Shown: positions 56,782-64,000 of the stretch, piece by piece
Position numbering within the stretch: position 1 is the stretch's first letter
Layout of the letters: every line of letters begins with the position of its first letter
Source of the DNA: Lathyrus oleraceus
Taxonomy: Eukaryota; Streptophyta; Magnoliopsida; Fabales; Fabaceae
Length of the DNA: 64,000 nucleotides
Direction: 5' to 3'
Assembly (NCBI RefSeq): GCF_024323335.1
Contig: NC_066583.1
Span: forward strand, 13,916,665 to 13,980,664
Notes under the pieces: model-generated
What the model saw: the letters and a program-made list of their open reading frames with translations, nothing else
Database searches by the model: none
What the model was told of the DNA's origin: nothing
Program-made: the position numbers and the translations under genes

Positions 56782-59375
56782 ATGATGAATGGCACCAACG
56801 GTATTCTGAATTCTCTTCCAATTCTTGATAGCAAGAATTGGATCCGATGGAGGAAACAAATGCATTCCTTCGACTTTCATGAAACCCGAGTAGTGGTTAC
56901 TAATGGCGTCCCTGAGCTTTCTGAGAATGCAATCGATGCTCAGAGAGTCGCGCACAAGAAGACGAAGAAGAAAGACTGCAAGGTCGCGTATTGCATTCAA
57001 TCGGCGTTAGATTTGGAGAATTTCGACAAGATATCTCATGCTGAATCAAAAAAGGAGGCATGGGATATTCTTGTCAAGTACTATGAAGGAGGTGAGAAAG
57101 TCAAAGTCTCCAAATTGAAGACTTTGCGATGGCAGTATGAATTGCTGCATATGGGAGATGATGAAAAGATTGCAGGCTATGTGCCGAAAATGCATAATCT
57201 CGTTCATCTCATGAAGGGTTGTGGTGAAACCCTAACTGATAAAATGATAGTTAAGAGTCCCACTCTGATCACGTTATTGTAGCTAATCAAGAATCCAACA
57301 ATCTTGAAACCATGAAACTACAAGATTTGGTTGGTTCGTTGGAGGCGCATGAGATTAGAATTGTGGAAAGGAAATAGGCTCAAGATTCGATACAAGCACT
57401 GTAGGCTCAGGCTTGGAAGAAACATGGTGGTTCCGACAAGTTCAAAGGCAAAGGAGACAAGACTTAGAGCAAGAAGTCTTGGTCGAACCCTCAAAAGAAT
57501 AAGGTCGACGATAGGGCTACTGAATCCTCGAAAAGAGGATGAGGAAACTCCTATCAGAAAGACAAAGAGAAAGAAGGTGTGCAGTGTTATAACTGTGAAA
57601 ATGGGGTCACGTGGCTAAGAATTATTGGTACAATAAAGACAAGGGATCCACAAAATGCAAGATGTAAGAAGCAAACCTTGCACGCCAAGATTTAGATGAT
57701 TATGAAGATATGGTGGTTATAGCTGAAGTTGCAGATGACCATGTCGAATCCAAGATCTGGTTCCTCGACTTGGACTGCTCGAATCACATGACTGGTTGAA
57801 AAGTGTAATTAGTAGATTTTGACTAGTCGAAGAAGAGAAAGGTCAAACTTGCTAATAATAGCTCGTTGTAAGTAGAAGGTACTAGCGACATAGTTTTTCA
57901 AAGAAACAATGGAGGAAAAGCTATGATCAAAGATATACTTTATGTACCTGGAATGAAGTGCAACCTGCTAAGTGTTGGAAAACTAGTCGAAAAAGGTTTA
58001 TCAGTGATTATGAAAGATGGAGCCTTAGAATTGTTCGACACCCAGAACAATTTGGTCTTAAAATCTCCTTTGTCGAAGAACAGGACATTTAAGACCATGT
58101 GTTTGTATGAAGTACAATGTCTAAAAACTGTTGTCGACCACAAGAATAGTTGGCTGTAGCATTTAAGATTTGGACATTTGAACTTTCGATCACTCAATCA
58201 ACTGATTTCTCAAGATATGGTAATTAGTATACTAAGTATGGAGATTCCCAATAAACTCTGTGAAGGTTGTCTAGTTGGAAAGCAATCCAGAAATTCTTTT
58301 GTTTCGACTACGCCAATGAGATTCTCTTGCATACTTGAAGAGAATACCATTAGTCGAAATAGGTATTTTGTTTCATTTGTAGATAAGTTTAGTCGAAAGT
58401 TGTGGATCTATGTGATCAAGCGAAAGGATAAAGTATTTGAAATCTTCAAGAGATTCAAGATGCTTGTTGAAAACCAGAGTGAGAAGAAGATCAAAGTTCT
58501 ACGAACAGATGGAGATGGCGAATATACATCAAAGATGTTTGAAGAATTGTGTGCAGGACATGGTATTGATCATGAGATAACTTATCCTTACACACCTCAA
58601 CATAATGGAATAACATAAATAAGAAACATGACCATATTGGACACGTCAAGATGCATGTTGAAGTAGAAGAATTTTCCAAAATCCTTATGGGGTGAAGTTG
58701 TTTGGACTACTATTTATATTCTGAACAGGTGCCTTACACAGAAGTTGAAGAACAAGGTTTCTGAAGAAGTTTGGAGTGGAAAACGATCATCAGTGAGTCA
58801 TATGAAGGTGTTTGGCTCTATTTGTTACAAGCATGTTCCTAATTCTAGAAGAAGGATGCTTGATAACAAGAGTGAACCTATGATTCTGGTAGGATATCAT
58901 AAAACTAGTGTATACAGGCTGTTCAATCCAATTAATAAGAAGATCATGATAAGTCGAGATATTATGATTGATGAAAATTATGTCTAGGATTGGAATAATG
59001 ATTCAATTGACAAGCCATTGATGAGATGTGATTTCGACAAAGCAAGTAATAATGTCGAAGTCGAAGATATTTTCAATATTTCAGTCAACGTAGAAGCAGT
59101 TGTTGACATGCCCGACACAGTCGAAGTCGAAGATGGTGTAGCTAGTCAAAGACCTCAAAGAACTAGAGCTCGTCCAACAAGACTTCAAGACTATGAAGTG
59201 TCTGGTGATGATGAAGTCACACCAGATGGAGAATTAGTTCACTTCGCCTTACGTGAAGGTATTGAATCAATCAACTATAGTGAAGCCTTAAATGATAACA
59301 AGTAGAAGTTAGTTATGGTCGAAGAGTTACAAGCAATAGAAAGAAACAACACATGGGAGTTGATAACACTAAAAC
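56782..59375 (+). pseudogene. Ty1/copia gag-PR-INT remnant, 3' truncated
   Basis: Gag from ATG 56782 (MMNGTNGILNSLPILDSKNW) is open to 57282, then the frame shifts repeatedly. A CYNCEKWGHVAKNY knuckle near 57590 has lost its last cysteine. The protease active site reads WFLDLDCSNHMTG near 57760, lacking the DSG triad. The pre-integrase zinc region is near 58165-58300. The integrase core is near 58370-58620, where TAA 58616-58618 replaces the position of the catalytic Glu. An acidic linker and the first residues of RT end near 59375, where unrelated repeat begins. A long-dead copy; the lineage is not assigned. Confidence 0.85.
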
Positions 59376-61096
59376 ACACTACGTATTTGGCTCGGATTGC
59401 ACATGATTATTATAGTTTTATTGTTATTTTCTTGCGTTATGCTTGTCTTTTGTCTTGTTTTTAGGTACATTTCCTAAATAAAGCCTTTCACGGAAAAAGA
59501 AAGCGAAAAGAGCAAGAATCAGAGATTTTCAATGCAAAATACACATATGGCGCTCCACATGGCATTGGCCATGGGGGTAGCCATGATGTGTAAGCACTTA
59601 CCCACGTTCCAACGGTCACAAGACCACGTCTTCCACCCCTTGTACACATGGAGGACACCATGCCTAGATGGAGAGCGCCATCTTCCCATTTTGTGCCCAA
59701 TCAAGGACGGTTGTAGAAAGTGGCCATGACCAGAGATTTTTCCTCCACACGAAATTTGAAGATGCTACGTAGCTTCCAAGGCATTGTTACACTATAAATA
59801 GGACTTAGATCTTTAGTTCTAGTCATCCAAGTCTAGTTGCAGCATCGGCCATAGAATCACACTGTTAAAGAAATAATTCATCACATCGGAGGATTATTGC
59901 ACCATTGTTGTAATCAGGTTTGGAGCACCGCATAGTAGAACTTAATCTTGCCGTCATTTTACTTTCAAGTCATATTTATTTCAAGTTTGTACCAGATTCA
60001 AGTCTCCGATTTGGAGCAGGTTTTTAATACAATTCTCATTATTATTATTTATTTATTGCTTCACTTTTAAATTGTTTATTTCCTCCCACTACCTTTAATT
60101 TGTTTACTTCATTCCTCTGCTTTATCTTGTCTAGTTTCCTTGCACTATTACTTGTCAGATTTATTTTATCATTGCAAAAGATTCGTTTTCAAATCATACT
60201 TTGAACTATCATTCTCTTTGTTCACTTTTAAACCATTTGCACACTTAGCACTTTATTTCCCTAAATGACTTATTCCATGAATCAATTATATGCTATGTTG
60301 TTTAACGTAAGCATGCCCAGCTAAATCCTTAGTGTTAGAATGTGAGGACCGTCGTTTGGATGGTACTCGACATGTTGTATCTGTAGGAATACTTTATGGG
60401 CTGTTTTGATTTAATGAAAGTTTTCTGTGTTTAATTTGACCGGTTACTACGAAAGTAGATTCGTGATTAAGTCGGGTAAGATCAAAAGTCGTCTAACATT
60501 TAAGATAAAACTTGGTTAGTTTTTAATTGATAAAAACAGCGAAAGTGCTTTGTTAAATTAATTAGGAGATTTTAAAACTATTTTCGGACGCGTTTATAGG
60601 TTTAGGATCCGGTTGGTCGAGCATATGACGGAAAACCTTTTATGTTAAAAGTTTCCAATCAAAAACACTTTTCAACTGAGCCTTAGAGGTAATTATATAA
60701 AAAAGGATTTTCCACTTTAATGCAATACGCGACCTGTGCAGTGTGAGAGGCTGGTATATATTAGAGGTTAGGTCTGGTTCTGATTACGCTAACGTGACGG
60801 TTCCTTTCTAATTAACTCTTTTTCAAGGAAGAAAGTATTTCCCCATAAGTAATTATATTTATAAACAATAGGAGTATTGTCTAATCGATGTGAATTACAT
60901 TCCAGTATCATTTTCTCTATATTTATCTTCACTATTTTTAATTCCTATGCATTCTATACACATGTTTGATTAGCCTTAGATAAACACCGTAACGATAGTA
61001 ATCGATAAGTTGACATTGGTCTCTGTAGGATCGATAATCTTTTGTATTATTTTGGTGTATTTCGTATACTTGCAATGTTCTCTTAGTTTTTGCTTC
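59376..61096 (+). repeat. Unidentified LTR-like repeat
   Basis: About 1.7 kb without a gene, replacing the RT of the copia remnant. A TATA box TATAAATAG near 59794 and the end ...GGATCGATAATC...ACTTGCA near 61076 resemble a gypsy LTR. No target duplication or clear TG start was found. Confidence 0.4.
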
Positions 61097-62383
61097 TGGA
61101 TGTGACTATGATCAACAAGATTCTAAAGAATGGTAAGCTTTTGAAGTTGTCTTATGTAGCTGAATATTCTGAAGATCTCAAGACAGACGATTGAAGTTAT
61201 CAAGGTTCTGAATAAGGTTTCTGAAGACTCTGAAGATTCTGAAGACAATGAAGAACTCAAGCTAGACTAATGACGTTGTCAAGGTTATGACCCAAGGTTC
61301 TGAAGTTTATGAATTCAACTCTCTATTTCTTCATTTCATGCTTCAATCATCTTTTATTAGAAGCCAATGAATCTGAAGATAAGATCAAATGGGAACATGG
61401 TCAAATAGTACATAGTACAAATCGAACAACCTTTCCACTACCTGATTTCCTGGGCAAGGAATGTACTATTCATCACACCTATCATTGATTATATGGGCGA
61501 AAGGACAATATTGTTGGTGTAAGCCCTAGAGGCCAATACTTTTGGTACTTGTATCGAATTATTTATTAATAATAAAAGGCTTTTTCTTTATTATGTTTGT
61601 TTAATAAAGTCCCTAGAATAGCTTGTCTGTTTAATGTATCAAGTGTGACTTAATCATGAAATCTCATTAAACACAAGGACAATATTCTTAAAGTATCCGT
61701 AGTCGAGCTTTGTTGTAAAGTGGGATAACATTAAAGCATTAAGACTATTATGTATATAGACTGATGATCACATCTCATGGATCATGGATAAGGAGTTATC
61801 AAGTCTTAAACATAGGTATGAATATTAAGAGTAATATTTATACTTGATTGGCCCACTATGAGAATACTATATAGAATGTTATGCAAAGTGTCATAAGTTA
61901 TTCTCATGGTGATAGTGGTGTATACCACCCTTCGACCTGAAACTACTATGGACCCTAGATGTAGAGTCGAGTGCCGTATTGTTGATCAAATATTGTCCGT
62001 AACTGGATGACCATAAAGACAGTTGATGGGTACTCCACGAAGCATGCTGAGGGACATGAGTGACCTAGATGGAATTTGCCCATCTTGCATAACAAGATAA
62101 ATGTCTAAGGGCCCAATATTGAATTGGACAAAGACGACACGGTCTATGCCTTGTGTTCAATATAGACATAAGGGAAAAAGGGTAATTATACACATAAGTA
62201 TTATCACAAAAGGATTTGTCAGACACATGACATTTTCGTGTCTTGGGTAGCAGTGATGTGTTGCTAGATACTGCTCACTGTTTATTATGTTAAATACGTG
62301 ATTTAATATAATTGTTAATGTCGCGAAAACCTATAGGGACACACACAAAAGGACGGATTGATGAGAGATAGAGTAAATAAGGA

Positions 62384-62530
62384 ACATCGTAAGGTACGGT
62401 GCACTTAAGTGAATTGTAGAACATCGTAAGGTACGGTGTACTTAAGTAGAATACAAAATATGGTAAGGTACCACGCGCTTAAGTGATTTTCGCATATCAT
62501 AAGATATGGGCCACACACACTTAAGTGGGC
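62384..62530 (+). repeat. Degenerate CGTAAGGTACGGTGCACTTAAGTG repeat
   Basis: Four diverged units of about 35-50 bp upstream of the solo-LTR TATA box, each with ATCRTAAGGTA and ending in CTTAAGTG. ACTTAAGT is palindromic. May be a U3 enhancer-like array (inference). Confidence 0.7.
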
Positions 62531-62561
62531 TTTTTAGCTTACAACCCACACAAATGGTTCT

Positions 62562-62569
62562 ATAAATAG
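62562..62569 (+). promoter_or_regulatory. TATA box of the solo LTR
   Basis: TATAAATA preceded by a C and followed by GAACCC, with a CT-rich leader about 35-45 bases later. Standard plant promoter layout. Confidence 0.65.
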
Positions 62570-63437
62570 AACCCTTGTGTAGAAGCATATTTCAGTTGAA
62601 ATTTCATTTCTCTCTCTCACTCAAAGCCTTCATTCGTAGCAGCTAGCACTGAGAATGAAGGAATCCATTTGTGTGAATTGAGTAGAGGCGTTGTCACCAT
62701 TCAACGTTCGTGATCACTCCTTAGATTTGCGTCAAAGGTTTCAATCGCCACAAGAGGTAACGATTCTGTCACTGATCATGCCTATTCGTAAGGATCACTA
62801 AAGGAGAAAATTTTAATTTCCGCTGCGTTTAGATCGCTATTCTCATTCAAATATGTGGTATCATTCCTTTCTCATTCAATAGTGGACAACCGCTCAAGGA
62901 TCTTTCCCCATTTTAGCCTCCAACTGTCACATGCTTACATTATATAAGCATGCATTGGAGACTTGAAGAAATTACTGATCTACACAAGTTTTTTGGCAAG
63001 CTATTTTTCTTTGTGAAAAGCTATCATCTTTTGTATACAATGTTCTTTAAGTATTTATCATTCATTTGTGTAAATATGCTTTTGAAGAAGCATCTTGTAA
63101 CACATAAACTTTTATTCAAACTATTTGTTTGATTCATTAAGGAGGTTATCCTTGAGAAGACAAAGAAGGTTGTTTTTTGTGAGTTCTTGAGGAGACCAAG
63201 GTTTAGTTGGATCCTTGAGAAGATAAAGAAGGGTATTCTTTGTGTTTATTGTGATCTGTTGATTATGGTGGATTAAATCCTTGTGTATAAGGCAAATCAC
63301 CTTGGCGGGTGGAGTGAATTAGCTTTGAATTTCAAGCGAACCAGGATAAAAATCTTTGTGATTTTATCTCTTCATTATTTAACTTGTTAGTGGTGTTTTT
63401 ATTTTGGTAAAGTCTTTTGCTTGTAAAACCCAATTCA

Positions 63438-63464
63438 CCCCCCCCCCCCCCCCCCCCCCCCCCC
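63438..63464 (+). repeat. C27 homopolymer
   Basis: 27 cytosines after AATTCA, at the same place as the C12 and C17 runs of the SIRE LTRs. It creates a spurious proline-rich ORF. Confidence 0.95.
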
Positions 63465-63485
63465 ACATTTCTTGTGTTTTTCACA

Positions 63486-64000
63486 CCTTCAAACCTTACT
63501 GCCAGATCCTTCGAGGGACTTATACATGTAGGAGGAACAATGACCCACATAGCTTATGCCTTAGGTCTCATTAGAAAACTATGTCACCTGACCGCCTATT
63601 ATGGTTGTACCCTAATTGACCTGAACCATTGCTTGGACCATGGCCTAGTGAGGAAAGTTTTTTTCAGTCACGTCCATTATAAGCTCCTGATAGAAAATAA
63701 AATTATCCACTACCTTGGTTTACCACACCCAACAAGAACAAATGTCCATAACAAAGAAAATTGGTCATATGCCTTAGAAGCTCAGGATGAGACACCTGAT
63801 AGGGCCAAGACCCCCCTGTTCCTGAATACTACCCTACACCTCTCCCAGAAAAGACCACAATTTATTCCCTCTAATGTTAATTTGCAGCGGCGTGATTTTG
63901 ACTCTGAGCTCAACACTATGCACAAATAGATGGTTTCCCTACGATAAGATCTTACTGAACTGAATTTACAGATGGAGGTCTCAGATACTACACATGCCAC
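63486..64000 (+). pseudogene. Athila-like ORF fragment, cut by window edge
   Basis: A frame reading SNLTARSFEG near 63490, GGTMTHIAYALGLI near 63540, then LIDLNHCLDH and NKIIHYLGLPHPTRTNV. Stops at 63927-63929, then seems to continue. The pattern of a VGG/I-T-I-A segment followed by a short hydrophobic domain recalls the ORF upstream of gag or the gag-like ORF of Athila-type elements. The frame appears to continue leftwards across the SIRE-like LTR, which suggests that LTR was inserted into it. Identification is tentative. Confidence 0.35.

Larger units (their letters stand above)
61512..62849 (+). repeat. Solo LTR with AATAT target duplication
   Basis: 1,338 bp starting TGTTGGTGTAAGCCC and ending TCTCATTCA. 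AATAT flanks both sides (61507-61511, 62850-62854). TATA box TATAAATA at 62562-62569 with a downstream leader, so it is an LTR. No internal region or second copy in the window. Confidence 0.85.
61097..63485 (+). repeat. SIRE-like solo LTR carrying a second solo LTR
   Basis: GAAGA-rich start, then ...GGACAATAT at 61511, continued at 62855 with GTGGTATCATTCC, ending in a C27 run and TTGTGTTTTTCACA. The C-run next to the LTR end parallels the SIRE LTRs. Putative target copies GCTTC (61092-61096) and CCTTC (63486-63490) match at four of five bases, so the outer limits are tentative. Confidence 0.5.

Noticed and set aside
59488..59729. Small opposing ORFs near 59500-59700
   Set aside because: Overlapping chance frames in a repeat with no family resemblance.
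62856..62867. TGGTATCATTCC as a primer binding site after 61512-62849
   Set aside because: Only the first 8 bases match and the AATAT target duplication lies between; the sequence belongs to the host LTR.
63417..63929. ORF beginning with a proline-rich run
   Set aside because: The start comes from the C27 tract. Only the part after 63486 resembles a protein, listed as a tentative fragment.

Overview
This window is plant nuclear DNA made almost entirely of LTR retrotransposons nested inside one another. I see no host gene, tRNA, rRNA or bacterial-type operon. The organism is most likely a legume of the pea/vetch tribe. I infer this from an intact, roughly 25.5-kb Ogre-type Ty3/gypsy element with 5.6-kb LTRs, from SIRE/Maximus-type Ty1/copia elements, and from the depth of nesting; it was not tested by any search.

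Layout. (1) The base layer is a decayed minus-strand copia remnant (52208-54857). (2) An Ogre/Tat-like element in minus orientation is inserted in it. Its LTR terminus is at 52207, its LTR pieces are 50306-52207, 34930-36888 and 1-178, and it runs off the left edge. (3) That LTR took two further insertions: a 13.4-kb minus-strand Tat-clade gypsy element (36889-50305, target duplication CATGG) and a plus-strand SIRE-type copia element (179-34929, target duplication TGCTA). (4) The 5' LTR of the SIRE element was then split by the complete Ogre element (981-26505, target duplication CAAAT). LTR differences counted by eye agree with this order: about 0.25% for Ogre, about 1% for SIRE, and slightly more than 1% for the Tat element. 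To the right lie an AT-rich stretch with (AT)51, a broken plus-strand copia remnant (56782-59375), an unidentified LTR-like repeat (59376-61096), a SIRE-like LTR carrying a second solo LTR (61512-62849, target duplication AATAT), and an Athila-like coding fragment at the right edge.

How the genes work together. In Ogre, the LTR promoter would make the genomic RNA and a tRNA-Arg-type primer would start reverse transcription at 6609-6626. ORF1 (7623-9071) is an extra protein of unknown role. Gag-Pro (9368-12682) forms particles and processes them. RT, two RNase H domains and integrase (12956-16417) follow a 276-bp intron whose removal puts them in frame with Gag-Pro. A 4.4-kb 3' untranslated region then carries tandem repeats. 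Ogre looks coding-competent. The SIRE and Tat elements carry several nonsense and frameshift lesions, and in SIRE the catalytic glutamate of integrase is replaced.

The most interesting signals are outside the proteins. The Ogre and Tat elements share a stem-loop array just after the integrase stop, many degenerate 3'-UTR copies of the complement of their own primer binding site, a 9-base half copy of that site exactly 75 nt before the LTR end, and an intron donor that overlaps the Gag-Pro stop codon.
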